Part shown: piece after piece, positions 10,428 through 18,786 of the stretch | How positions within the stretch are numbered: the stretch's first letter is position 1 | Layout: the number at the start of each line of letters is the position of its first letter | From: Nitrospirillum sp034427435 | Lineage (GTDB): Bacteria > Pseudomonadota > Alphaproteobacteria > Azospirillales > Azospirillaceae | Assembly (NCBI RefSeq): GCF_034427435.1 | Contig: NZ_JAXQNP010000004.1 | Location: 310,001-374,000, forward strand | Length of the DNA: 64,000 nt | Direction: 5' to 3' | Translations under genes and position numbers: made by a program | Notes under the pieces: generated by a model | The model's database searches: none | The model's input: the letters and a program-made list of their open reading frames with translations, nothing else | What the model was told of the DNA's origin: nothing

Positions 10428-11813
10428 GTGGCGGATACGGTGGAAACGGCGGTGCTGACCATTCCGGAGGCGCTGAGCCAAGCAACGGCCTTGCATGACG
10501 CTGGCAAGTATGCGGAGGCCGAGGTGATCCTGGCGGCGGCCATCGCGCATCACGGCCACCATGGCGATCTTTTAAACGCCCGCGGTGTCATGTTCGCGCA
10601 GATGGGGCGGCACCTGGATGCTCTGTGGTGCTACCGCGATGCCCTGGCGGCGAACCCGCGCGGCTCTGGCATCTGGACCAACCTGGGCAATGCCCTGACC
10701 AAGTTGAAATATCTGAAGAGCGCCGTCGACGCCCACCAGCGTGCCATCGAATTGGCGCCCAATGATGTGCTGCTGCATCACAATCTGGGGACATCGTTGG
10801 CCGAGGCAGGCGACCACGGCGCCGCGGTGCTCGCTTTCAGCCGTGCGTTGGACCTCAATCCCGATTTTCATAAGGCGCGCTGGGACCGCGGGCGCAGTTA
10901 TCTTTACTTCGGCAATTATCGTCCGGCTTGGGCGGATTACGAGGTCCGTCTGATCAGTGGCCAAGTGCCCATTCGCGAAAATCTCAAGAGCACCAAGTGG
11001 GACGGCAGCCCTTACGGTGGCAAGCGCCTGTTGTTACTGGCGGAGCAGGGATTCGGCGATACCCTGTGGGTGGCGCGTTACCTGTCGCGGGTCAAGGCGC
11101 TGGGGGGCGAACTCATTGTGGAGTGCCAGAAGGAGATCATTCCCTTGCTGGCGGACTTGGGGGTGGCCGATCAATTCATTCCCTGGGGGGCGCCGCTGCC
11201 GGAGGCCGATTACCATGCCCACTTGTGCAGCCTGCCCGGCTTGTTCACCATGGATTTCGGCAGCATTCCGGCCAAGCCCTATCTAAAAGCGCCAGCGGAT
11301 CGCATCACCAAGTTCGCGTCCATTTTTGGCCCACCCGATGGCCGTCTGCGGGTCGGCATCGTCTGGTCCGGCAGCACCACCTTCAAACGCAATGGGGAGC
11401 GGGCGCGGCCGCTGCTGGGCTTCTTCCAGGCGTTCGCCCAGCCGGGCGTGCAGCTTTACAGCCTACAGAAGGGCCCGCCGGAGAAATCGCTGCACGACCT
11501 GCCGCGAGGCGGCCCCATCATCGATCTGGCGCCTCACCTGGGTGACTTCGCGGATACGGCCGCCGCCATCCATCACCTCGATCTGGTGATCATGACCGAC
11601 AGCTCCGTCGCCCATCTAACGGGCGCCATGGGTAAGGAGGTCTGGGTGCTTCTGGGCCACGTGGCCCATTGGCTGTGGTTGCTGGATCGCACGGACTGTC
11701 CCTGGTACCCCTCCATGCGCCTGTTCCGCCCCCGTGCGGAAGGCGACTGGGAGCATGTATTCGATGGCGCCTCTGCGGAACTGACGTTACGCACGGGGAT
11801 TATGAGGATGTGA
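10428..11813 (+). CDS. TPR-containing glycosyltransferase (GT9/heptosyltransferase-like C-terminus)
   Basis: 461 residues from a GTG start preceded by an AGAGAGAAAGAG purine tract. Residues about 15-175 are four or five TPR units (for example GSGIWTNLGNALTKLKYLKSA). The C-terminal half fits the glycosyltransferase 9/SPINDLY-like group often fused to TPRs: LLLLAEQGFGDTLWVARYL is the nucleotide-sugar-side loop, VGIVWSGSTTF follows, and MTDSSVAHLTGAMGKEVWVLL with CPWYPSMRLFR is the typical end motif. It lies 113 bp downstream of the giant repeat gene on the same strand, so it may glycosylate that Ser/Thr/Asn-rich protein or modify surface polysaccharide. The partner is inferred from position only. 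Confidence 0.8.
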   Translation: MADTVETAVLTIPEALSQATALHDAGKYAEAEVILAAAIAHHGHHGDLLNARGVMFAQMGRHLDALWCYRDALAANPRGSGIWTNLGNALTKLKYLKSAVDAHQRAIELAPNDVLLHHNLGTSLAEAGDHGAAVLAFSRALDLNPDFHKARWDRGRSYLYFGNYRPAWADYEVRLISGQVPIRENLKSTKWDGSPYGGKRLLLLAEQGFGDTLWVARYLSRVKALGGELIVECQKEIIPLLADLGVADQFIPWGAPLPEADYHAHLCSLPGLFTMDFGSIPAKPYLKAPADRITKFASIFGPPDGRLRVGIVWSGSTTFKRNGERARPLLGFFQAFAQPGVQLYSLQKGPPEKSLHDLPRGGPIIDLAPHLGDFADTAAAIHHLDLVIMTDSSVAHLTGAMGKEVWVLLGHVAHWLWLLDRTDCPWYPSMRLFRPRAEGDWEHVFDGASAELTLRTGIMRM

Positions 11814-11994
11814 CGTGGGGCGGCGTGTTGCAGCGAGGCGAGACGGGCAAGAGGTCATCCTATCCCCGTTAAAGATTAGGCGGCGCCGACGGGGTTTGGG
11901 CGTCCGAGGTCGAATATGCGATTAAGGACCTCGACAGTGATGGCGACCTCCTATGAAACGAGCAGCGGAAAGGAATCAACTGTTTACCAGTTCT
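11814..11994. other. Spacer between the glycosyltransferase and the recombinase remnant
   Basis: No supportable gene, RNA or clear terminator was seen. Together with the recombinase remnant this is the left flank of the insertion sequence and probably consists of decayed mobile DNA. Confidence 0.4.
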
Positions 11995-12291
11995 TCACGC
12001 CGCCGCCTGCAACAGCAAGTCATCCGAACAGCCCGCCTCGCAAGAGCGCGGGCTGTTCGCTGTTCCGGGCTTGGCGGTGCCGTTCGCGGCGACGGCGAGG
12101 ATGCCGGCGAGATCGCTGTGCAGATCGACCCGAAGGCCATCGTCCGCCGGAGTCAGGACGATGCGGCTGATCAGCGACCGGATCAGCTCGGCAGCCCGGG
12201 GGCGTGTCTCTTGCTGTTGCAGGGCGTCATGCAGGGCGGCAACCCGCTCCCGATAGACCAGCGCCATGCTCGGGTGAAGAACCGGGGGCGG
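11995..12291 (-). pseudogene. C-terminal remnant of a large serine recombinase
   Basis: Read on the minus strand, about 98 residues run from PPVLHPSMALVYRERVAAL through ETRPRAAELIRSLISRIVLTP to DLAGILAVAANGTAKPG. This is the characteristic C-terminal end of resolvase/recombinase-family proteins from prophages and genomic islands. The catalytic Ser domain, zinc ribbon and coiled coil are missing: the reading frame runs straight into the left inverted repeat of the IS256-like element, so the N-terminal part is not here. It is evidence of an old integrative element at this site. Confidence 0.75.
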
Positions 12292-13610
12292 GACTGTCAG
12301 GAATTTCGTGCTCGGTGGGGTCATAATGAGGAAGAAGGAGACCCTCTATGGCCCGACGCAAAGAGCCAGTTATCCCCGACGCGATCCTGGACCAGTTGCT
12401 GGCCGGGGCGGATGCCAAGACGGCGTTTGAACAGAACGGCCTGCTTGAGCAGTTGAAGAAGGCTCTGACGGAACGCGCCTTGAAGGCGGAACTGGATCAC
12501 CATCTTGCGGATGATGATGGCGGCAACCGGCGCAACGGCTATGGCCGCAAGACGGTGCTGACGGATGGTGGCCCGGTTGAGCTGGCCATACCCCGGGACC
12601 GGACGGCGACGTTCGATCCGCAACTGATTGGCAAGTACCAGCGGCGCTTTCCGGGCTTCGACGAGAAGATCATCTCGATGTACGCACGGGGCATGTCGAC
12701 GCGTGAGATCGCGGGGCACCTGCGGGAACTCTACGGCATCGAGGTATCGGCCGACCTGATCTCGACAGTCACGGACGCGGTGATCGAGGAAGTGACGGCC
12801 TGGCAGAACCGACCGCTGGAGGCGATCTACCCGCTGGTGTTCCTGGATGCCATCCGGGTGAAGATCCGGGATGAGAGCCTGGTGCGTAACAAGGCCATCC
12901 ACGTTGCCATCGGCGTGCGGGCCGACGGCACCAAGGAAGTGCTGGGCCTCTGGATCGAGCAGAACGAAGGCGCCAAGTTCTGGCTGCGGGTCCTGAACGA
13001 ACTGAAGAACCGGGGCGTTGAAGACATTCTGCTGGCCGTGGTCGATGGCCTGAAAGGCTTCCCCGAAGCGATCGCTGCCGCCTATCCCGAGACCATCGTG
13101 CAGACCTGCATCGTCCACCTGCTGCGCCACAGCATGGAGTTCGCCTCCTGGAAAGATCGCAAGGCCATCGCCGGTGCCCTGAAGACAATTTACGACGCCG
13201 TGGACGACAAGGCGGCCGAGGCCGCGTTGACCGCCTTCGAGGTCGGCCCCTGGGGCGAAAAACACGCCGCAATCGGCAAGGCCTGGCGCCGAGCGTGGCA
13301 GGAGGTCATTCCCTTCTTCGCCTTCCCGCGCGAGGTCCGGCGGATCCTTTACACCACCAACGCCATCGAGGCGCTGAATTCCAAGCTGCGCCGGGCGGTC
13401 CGCGCCAGGGGGCACTTCCCTAATGACGAGGCGGCCCTGAAGCTGCTGTTCCTGGTCTTGAACCGGGCGGAGAAAGATTAGAAAATGCCACCGCGCGAAT
13501 GGACAGCGGCCAAGGCCCAGATGGCCGTCATGTTCGGTGAGCGGTTCTCAAAGGCGATGAGCGCCTGATTGTGAAACCGACCCCACCGAGCACGAAATTC
13601 CTGACAGTCC
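12291..13610. mobile_element. IS256-family insertion sequence with about 32-bp perfect terminal inverted repeats
   Basis: The left end (12291-12322) and right end (13579-13610) are perfect inverted repeats; the outermost bases are GGACTGTCAG and the inner part includes GCTCGGTGGGGTC. The enclosed gene is an IS256-type transposase. IS256 elements normally make 8-9 bp target duplications, but the bases outside the two ends (CCGGGGGCG on the left, CGGCGCAGC on the right) do not match. The flanks are also fragments of two unrelated genes, so the element probably marks a recombination or deletion junction rather than a simple insertion. Confidence 0.88.
12348..13481 (+). CDS. IS256-family transposase, shortened by an in-frame TAG
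   Basis: 377 residues from ATG, with GAAGAAGGAG seven bases upstream. It carries the MULE/DDE transposase core: D167 in VFLDAIRV, D233 in LAVVDGLKGF and E341 in TTNAIEALNSK, at spacings usual for IS256. The HLLRHSM motif of the family is present. Translation stops at TAG (13479-13481), but the same frame continues without a break as KMPPREWTAAKAQMAVMFG to a TGA at 13566-13568. That is the normal C-terminus of this family (EK-x-W-x-PPREW), so Trp codon TGG appears mutated to TAG. The catalytic triad is intact; activity of the shortened protein is uncertain. Confidence 0.9.
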   Translation: MARRKEPVIPDAILDQLLAGADAKTAFEQNGLLEQLKKALTERALKAELDHHLADDDGGNRRNGYGRKTVLTDGGPVELAIPRDRTATFDPQLIGKYQRRFPGFDEKIISMYARGMSTREIAGHLRELYGIEVSADLISTVTDAVIEEVTAWQNRPLEAIYPLVFLDAIRVKIRDESLVRNKAIHVAIGVRADGTKEVLGLWIEQNEGAKFWLRVLNELKNRGVEDILLAVVDGLKGFPEAIAAAYPETIVQTCIVHLLRHSMEFASWKDRKAIAGALKTIYDAVDDKAAEAALTAFEVGPWGEKHAAIGKAWRRAWQEVIPFFAFPREVRRILYTTNAIEALNSKLRRAVRARGHFPNDEAALKLLFLVLNRAEKD

Positions 13611-13762
13611 CGGCGCAGCTCGCCGAAATCGCGCCGCTGCTGGATGACGGCACCATCCGCATCGTCATCGACAGCAGCTTTCCCCTCGCCAAAGCGCGCC
13701 AGGCGCACGAACATGCTGCCAAGGGCAACCTGCAGGGCAAGATCGCCCTGACCGTCGACTGA
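13611..13762 (+). pseudogene. C-terminal remnant of a zinc-type alcohol dehydrogenase/quinone oxidoreductase
   Basis: About 50 residues reading AQLAEIAPLLDDGTIRIVID and AREAHEHA-like AKARQAHEHAAKGNLQGKIAL match the end of NADPH quinone oxidoreductases (final beta-strands, GKIVL-type terminus). The N-terminal catalytic and Rossmann parts are absent because the fragment begins at the right inverted repeat of the IS. It is therefore a truncated remnant and not a gene. Confidence 0.7.
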
Positions 13763-13772
13763 CGGGGCTGAC

Positions 13773-14195
13773 ATGACCAAGCACCCCAGCCACGTCCAAG
13801 GCACAGCCGACTGGTTCGGGATGGTCGGAACGGTGCTCTGCGATGCGATGAACCGTGGCGGCGCGGGAAAACTCCCAGACTGGACGCTCATCGAACGTTA
13901 TGTCGACGGAGAGCCGCTTCCCAGCGGCCTCACTCAGGGCATACGCATCGACATCCGCGACGGCATCGCCACTTTTCGGGTCGGCGTCGTCCGGCACGAG
14001 TACGGGGACGCCACCATCGAAGTGACTGCCAGTGCGGCCAGGGCGCTGAACCTGCTGCGCAACGGCGATCCCCGATTTGATGTCGTGCGGGCGGAGGCGG
14101 TCAGGACGGGGGCGATGAGGGTGGAAGGGGACCTGTCACCGATCGCAACGGTGCTGGTCGCGACACATGACGAGATAGTCGATAGGACGTTGTAG
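13773..14195 (+). CDS. Small SCP2-like hypothetical protein
   Basis: 140 residues, ATG 10 bp after the dehydrogenase remnant. The C-terminal two thirds (IRIDIRDGIATFRVG, ATIEVTASAARALNLLRNGD, MRVEGDLSPIATVL) resemble the pattern of SCP2 sterol-carrier-like domains, which bind lipid or other hydrophobic ligands. There is no signal peptide or membrane segment. The family assignment is by pattern only, and it may be cargo from the same lost element. No partner genes suggest a pathway. Confidence 0.5.
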   Translation: MTKHPSHVQGTADWFGMVGTVLCDAMNRGGAGKLPDWTLIERYVDGEPLPSGLTQGIRIDIRDGIATFRVGVVRHEYGDATIEVTASAARALNLLRNGDPRFDVVRAEAVRTGAMRVEGDLSPIATVLVATHDEIVDRTL

Positions 14196-14595
14196 GGGGA
14201 ACTCTGCCTGTCGATGTGGCGACGCGATGGTCATGCCAGACCGGGGACGTGATTTATAAGGCGGCCTACCTCGTGTTTTTGCTTACGCACCAGCGTTCGG
14301 CAGTATGCGAAAGTACGACATAACGAACTGAAAACGCTTAAATAATCCGCCGACACCGATCAAGGTCGATCGCGGGGCTAGCCTCGCGGTTGACGATTTG
14401 GCTGACGGTGTGTCGGTTGTTGCCGACAGCGCCAGGTGAAGATACCGTCCGTGGAGATTGAGCCCCTGACGGCGTTTTTTGTACGCACAGTCGCAGCATG
14501 AGCGTGCCGGCCAACACGCCGGAGACCAAAATCGCGGGGCGCCTGTTACGCGCTGGGACATGATTGGGTTCAATCGAAGCCGGGCGGCGTTTTGA
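14196..14595. other. 400-bp gene-poor stretch, no supported gene
   Basis: Short frames here have no family resemblance I can defend. A minus-strand peptide with NRHTVSQIVNREASPAI looks faintly like a helix-turn-helix but has no supporting context. The segment lies between the IS flank and the GntR gene and is probably decayed mobile DNA. Confidence 0.4.
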
Positions 14596-15435
14596 TCATC
14601 CTTCGGATTTCCAGCCGCCGATGGCCTTGCGGCCCGAGCGCATGTGGTACTTGAAGCAGTCGGGCCGGTAGTTGGCGTGGATGATCTGCACACCCCGCCC
14701 TCTCTTGTCCCTGACCACCTGCTCCATGCGCAAAATCGGAGCGCCGGGCGCCATATGCAGGGCGGTGGCCACGGGCGGCTCGGCGGCCACGGCGGTGATC
14801 CACTGTTCCGCCTCGTTCGGGGCGAAGCCGATACGCTCCAGCGAGACCAGGGTGGGGACCGTTTCCATGTCCGTGCGGCTGATGCCGGCCGCGATGTCCA
14901 GCGGCATGAACTGCACGATGTAGGAGAAGGGCTCGCCCGCCAGCTTGCGCAGGCGCACCACCCGCTGCACCGGCGTCCCCGCCTCCACGTCCAGCAGGGC
15001 GGCGACGGCCGGCGGCGACCCCAGTTCGGTGACGTCCAGCACCTCGACCTCGGTTTCGAGGCCCATGGTCTTCAGGCTTTCGATCAGGTTGTCGAAGCTG
15101 CCGTGGACCTGGGGCAGGGTGGCCGATGCCGTCACCACCGTGCCCCGGCCGCGATGGCGGCTGACCAGATCGTGCGCCGCCAATTCATTCAGCGAGCGCT
15201 TCACGGTGACGCGGGACACGTTGAACAGCTTGGCCAGCTCCTGCTCCCCCGGCATGACCGAGTTGGCCGGGAACTCCCCATTACGGATCTTCTGCCGCAG
15301 GAGGAGGAAAACCTGATGGTACAGCGGCGTGGGCGCCGTGTGGTCCAACTGGTCCGGGGTCAGGCCTGTGTCGGGTGGGGAATGGTCCATGTATCCCGTC
15401 GGCTGCGGTTTGGTGGCGAGGTTGTTTTTGGCCAA
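14596..15435 (-). CDS. GntR/HutC-family regulator with UTRA ligand domain
   Basis: 279 residues. Residues about 35-105 form the GntR winged helix-turn-helix (PLYHQVFLLLRQKIRNGEF, MPGEQELAKLFNVSRVTVKRSL, VSRHRGRGTVV). Residues about 120-265 form a UTRA domain of the HutC subfamily, which binds small-molecule effectors (PVQRVVRLRKLAGEPFSYIV, ILRMEQVVRDKRGRGV). The upstream region 15436-15560 is AT-rich and likely holds its promoter. It is transcribed in the same direction as the FAD oxidase gene, separated by a hairpin, and may control that oxidase or the divergent MFS carrier; the target is inferred from proximity. Confidence 0.88.
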   Translation of the reverse strand: MAKNNLATKPQPTGYMDHSPPDTGLTPDQLDHTAPTPLYHQVFLLLRQKIRNGEFPANSVMPGEQELAKLFNVSRVTVKRSLNELAAHDLVSRHRGRGTVVTASATLPQVHGSFDNLIESLKTMGLETEVEVLDVTELGSPPAVAALLDVEAGTPVQRVVRLRKLAGEPFSYIVQFMPLDIAAGISRTDMETVPTLVSLERIGFAPNEAEQWITAVAAEPPVATALHMAPGAPILRMEQVVRDKRGRGVQIIHANYRPDCFKYHMRSGRKAIGGWKSEG

Positions 15436-15590
15436 GGCGCTTCAGCCGGTTGAGGACAAGAATTTCAGAGGCCAGCAATAGGCATATTATTTGGTTTTTA
15501 GATTTTTATTGGAATTATATGTCAAACGCGGCGGACATGTGCTGGAGCGGCCGCATCCCAGCGCCCAACAGTGCCCGTCGGCATAGGTGT

Positions 15591-15609
15591 GGCGGGCGGG
15601 GAGCCCGCC
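15591..15609 (-). terminator. Hairpin after the FAD oxidase gene
   Basis: GGCGGGC and GCCCGCC form a 7-bp GC stem around a GGGGA loop, 16 bp past the FAD oxidase stop. No clear U tract follows. It would separate the oxidase transcript from the GntR gene. Confidence 0.4.
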
Positions 15610-15624
15610 CTATGGCTGCCCGCC

Positions 15625-17241
15625 CTATAACCCCAGGGCGCCGGGGTTCAGGGTGTGTGCCGGGTCCAAGGCGGCCTTCAAGGCACGCAGGAGGTCGATG
15701 CTGGCGGCATCGCGTGAGGGCAGGTAGGGGTAGGTGCGGCCGATCTGGAAGTGCGCCAGACCATTGCGCAGGAAGAGGGCCAGCAGGCGCTGCCGCGCCT
15801 TTTCCACCATGGCCGCCGCGGCTGGATTGGGTGGGTTGCGCGTCAGCTTGGCCAGGTGGTTGGACTCCACCACCGCCTCATGCACCTCCAGCAGGGCATC
15901 GGGCCAGTAAAAGACGGGCTCGATGATGATGGCGTTGGTGGACATGGCGGTGAAGAGGTAGGCGTGCTCCACCTTATGATCGTTCAGCTCCGCCCGCATC
16001 GAGGTCAACTCCGCCTCCATGGCGGTGAAGATCTCGTGGGCACGGGAAAGGGGTGTCAGGGCGTGGATCGGTGCCCAGCGTTCGCCGCCCGGCCCCAGCA
16101 CGGCGTTGAGGGCGACGAAGGGCTGCGCCCGAAAGACCTTAGGGATGGTGTTTTCCACCTCGTGTCCCTGGTGGCGGGCGGCGATGGCGCGGGCTGCGGC
16201 CAGGTCGTCGGCCACGCCGGCGGCCGACCGGCCTTCGCACACGATGTGCAAGGCGTAGTCGCCGTCATCGATGAAGCCCCGGCCGGCCAGCGCGATCTTC
16301 GCCGCCTCTTTCAGCCCCCCCAGCAGGGTCGACTGCTTGCCCACCACGTTCTTCAGGGCGCCCAGATCGGCGGCCAGCGACGCCCGCTTCAGACGGATAC
16401 GGGTCAGCCGGGGGTCGAAGCCGCAGATCTCGCAGGCGATGCCAGCGCGGGTGATGGCGGCCATGGCCGCGAACATGTCGCTATCGGTCTTGAACGAGAA
16501 GGAGGCATAGGCCTCGTGCTGTGGCAGGGGGATGAGGCGCAGGGTGATCTCGGCCTTGATGGCCAGCGTGCCGCAGTCGCCTGTGAAGATGCCGGCGAGA
16601 TCCGGCCCATAGAATCGGTAATAGGGGCTGTCGCCGTCGGCGCCCCGTGCGCCCGTGCGCAGGATGCGGCCATCGGCCATCACCAGGGTCAGCGCTACCA
16701 TGCTCTCGCTGCTGGTGCCGTGGTGCCCGGCGCCGAAGAAGGCGTTGCCCTGGGACAGGCCCCCACCGACGGTTGACAGCAGCCCGGACAGGGGCCCCCA
16801 GTAGGGCGTACGCAGGCCCAGTGGCGCCAACGTGTCATTCAACGTCTTCCAGGTGCAGCCGGCCTGCACGGTGACGACCATGTCGTCGGCGCGGACGTCC
16901 AAGACCTTATCCATACGGCCCAGGTCCAGCATCACCGTTGCGGCCGAGGTCGGCAGATACCCCTTGGTGTAGCTCATCCCACCGCCGCGGGGGGTGCAGG
17001 GGTGGCCGGCGGCGGCGCAGGCCGCGACCACGGCCGCCAGCTGGGCCGTATCGGCCGGTGCCACGACCAGGGCCGCCGTTTCGGCGGCGCGGGTATAGAT
17101 GTCTTGGGAATGAAAGGTGCGGGTGGCGCTGTCGTCATGGACGTGGTCGCCGCCGACAATGGCGGCCAAGTCGCGCGCCAGCGACTGGATGTCCGTCCGC
17201 ATCCCATCGGACAGGGCGGTATCGGTGCGATTCATCGCCAT
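15625..17241 (-). CDS. FAD-linked oxidoreductase (PCMH/vanillyl-alcohol-oxidase type)
   Basis: 538 residues from ATG 17241 (MAMNRTDTALSD); an ATG at 17298 in the same frame would add 19 residues without family-like sequence. Residues about 40-240 form a PCMH-type FAD-binding domain (LVVAPADTAQLAAVVAAC, GGGMSYTKGYLP, LLSTVGGGLSQGNAFFGAGHHG). The C-terminal half is the substrate domain and ends with DPAHTLNPGALGL, the usual terminus of GlcD/vanillyl-alcohol-oxidase relatives. It should oxidise a hydroxy acid or a phenolic/alcohol substrate, probably in the cytoplasm since no signal peptide is seen. It is divergent from an MFS carrier (213-bp spacer), suggesting uptake plus oxidation of the same compound. 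Substrate unknown. Confidence 0.8.
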   Translation of the reverse strand: MAMNRTDTALSDGMRTDIQSLARDLAAIVGGDHVHDDSATRTFHSQDIYTRAAETAALVVAPADTAQLAAVVAACAAAGHPCTPRGGGMSYTKGYLPTSAATVMLDLGRMDKVLDVRADDMVVTVQAGCTWKTLNDTLAPLGLRTPYWGPLSGLLSTVGGGLSQGNAFFGAGHHGTSSESMVALTLVMADGRILRTGARGADGDSPYYRFYGPDLAGIFTGDCGTLAIKAEITLRLIPLPQHEAYASFSFKTDSDMFAAMAAITRAGIACEICGFDPRLTRIRLKRASLAADLGALKNVVGKQSTLLGGLKEAAKIALAGRGFIDDGDYALHIVCEGRSAAGVADDLAAARAIAARHQGHEVENTIPKVFRAQPFVALNAVLGPGGERWAPIHALTPLSRAHEIFTAMEAELTSMRAELNDHKVEHAYLFTAMSTNAIIIEPVFYWPDALLEVHEAVVESNHLAKLTRNPPNPAAAAMVEKARQRLLALFLRNGLAHFQIGRTYPYLPSRDAASIDLLRALKAALDPAHTLNPGALGL

Positions 17242-17454
17242 GATGGCTGGGCCCCCAGTTTTCCCGTCGAATGTCTGTTGGTGCCATCGTGCGGCCATCC
17301 CCCCGCGCGACGGACAGGTTCCGGCGCGCTTGTCCGCACAGTGGTCCGGCTGGTGCTGCGACCAGCGCCTTGTCCCCGCTTGGTGCCACTCTCGGTTTTG
17401 GCGGCGGTGACGGCCGGATCAGGTCGCAGCCCGTCGGACGTAGGAATTGGGGGT

Positions 17455-18723
17455 ATGATGGATAAAGCGGGTCGGGGCGAATTCACCCGGGGTTGGCGCG
17501 TGCTTCTCGCGGCGCTGTTGGGCACCATGTGCGGTGCATCCCCGTTACCCTACAATACCATCGGGTCGTTCCTGCAGCCGCTGGGGCAGGAATTCGGCTG
17601 GAACGCCGGCGCCATCATGACGGCTGTCATGTGCTTCGGCCTCTCGGGATGCCTATGCGCGCCTGTCGTGGGCGCGCTGGCGGACCGCTATGGCGCCCGG
17701 GTCGTGGGCCTCCTGTCCCTGGTGGCTTTCGCCGTCGTCTTCGCCGCCTTGGGCCTGACGGGGTCGTTGGCGATGTTCTATGCCGGCTATCTGCTGATCG
17801 GTGTCGTCGGCATCGGGTCGACACCCATTACTTGGTCGCGGGCGGTCAATCTCTGGTTCGTGCGCCGTCGTGGCATGGCGCTGGGGATCATGCTGACCGG
17901 CACGGGGCTCGCCGCTTTCTTCCTGCCAACGACGGCCGTCTTCCTTATTCAGCACTGGGGGTGGCGCTGGGCCTATGCCGCCCTTGCCCTGCTGCCGGTG
18001 GTGGTGGCATTGCCGGTGGTCTGGTCCTTCATGCGCGAACCGGCGGCAGGCCAGGTGCCGGCCCTGGCGGGCGGCGGCGCGTCGATTGACAGGACGGGTG
18101 TCACCCTGGTCGAGGCCATGCGCGACCGCCGGTTCTGGATCATGATGCTGGCCTTTCTGGTGATATCCATCGCCTATGGCGGCTTTCACACCAACCTGCA
18201 GAACATGGCGCGCCTGAAAGGGTTGAGCCGCGAGACCGGCGCGCTGATCGCGGGCTGCGTCGGGTTGGCCATCATTGTCGGCCGGGTCGGAGCCGGCATG
18301 CTGGTGGACCGCATCTGGGCGCCGGTGGCCGCCTTTCCATTGCTGGCGATGCCGGCCCTAGGGTGCGTTATCTTCATCAGTGACACGACGTCGACCGGCC
18401 TGATTGTCCTGGCGGCCATCCTGCTGGGCGGGGCGGCGGGGGCCGAGGCGGACATGATCTCCTACCTGGCGGGACGCTATTTCGGCATGGCCTTCTATGG
18501 CCGCATCTACGGCATGCTGTACGCCGCGTTCGGCTGCGGCGCCGCCATATCGGCCCCCATTTATGGCTACGTCTTCTCCGCGACGGGCAGCTACGTTCCC
18601 ATCCTGGCGGCGGCGGCCGTCATGTTCTTGGGCGGTGCCGCCCTGCTGTTGCTTCTGGGGCCATATCCGGTGAGCCTGCCGGCCATCAGGCCGGCCCAGC
18701 CGGTTCCCGTTCATGGCTCATGA
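17455..18723 (+). CDS. MFS transporter (monocarboxylate-type)
   Basis: 422 residues from ATG 17455, preceded by GGGGG; a second ATG follows at once. Twelve hydrophobic segments are evident. The segment-2/3 loop signature of the major facilitator superfamily is present as GALADRYGARVVG, and RAVNLWFVRRRGMALGIML is the usual conserved segment of oxalate/monocarboxylate-like MFS members. GKVADRIW-type MLVDRIWAPVA lies in the second half. It probably imports an organic acid or aromatic acid for the divergently encoded FAD oxidase. A perfect 15-bp hairpin ends the gene. Confidence 0.85.
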   Translation: MMDKAGRGEFTRGWRVLLAALLGTMCGASPLPYNTIGSFLQPLGQEFGWNAGAIMTAVMCFGLSGCLCAPVVGALADRYGARVVGLLSLVAFAVVFAALGLTGSLAMFYAGYLLIGVVGIGSTPITWSRAVNLWFVRRRGMALGIMLTGTGLAAFFLPTTAVFLIQHWGWRWAYAALALLPVVVALPVVWSFMREPAAGQVPALAGGGASIDRTGVTLVEAMRDRRFWIMMLAFLVISIAYGGFHTNLQNMARLKGLSRETGALIAGCVGLAIIVGRVGAGMLVDRIWAPVAAFPLLAMPALGCVIFISDTTSTGLIVLAAILLGGAAGAEADMISYLAGRYFGMAFYGRIYGMLYAAFGCGAAISAPIYGYVFSATGSYVPILAAAAVMFLGGAALLLLLGPYPVSLPAIRPAQPVPVHGS

Positions 18724-18745
18724 CGCGGGCGGCGTCCATCCGCGT

Positions 18746-18786
18746 CTGACTTGGAAGCGAGCGCCGGGGCGTCGCTTCCAAGTCAG
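18746..18786. terminator. Bidirectional hairpin between MFS and LysR genes
   Basis: CTGACTTGGAAGCGA (18746-18760) pairs perfectly with 18772-18786 around an 11-base loop. It lies between two convergent genes and overlaps the LysR stop codon, so it can end transcription from both sides. No U tract is obvious on either strand. Confidence 0.7.

Noticed and set aside
14338..14529. Minus-strand peptide with a helix-turn-helix look (NRHTVSQIVNREASPAI).
   Set aside because: Too short, no ribosome site and no neighbouring support; could be chance.
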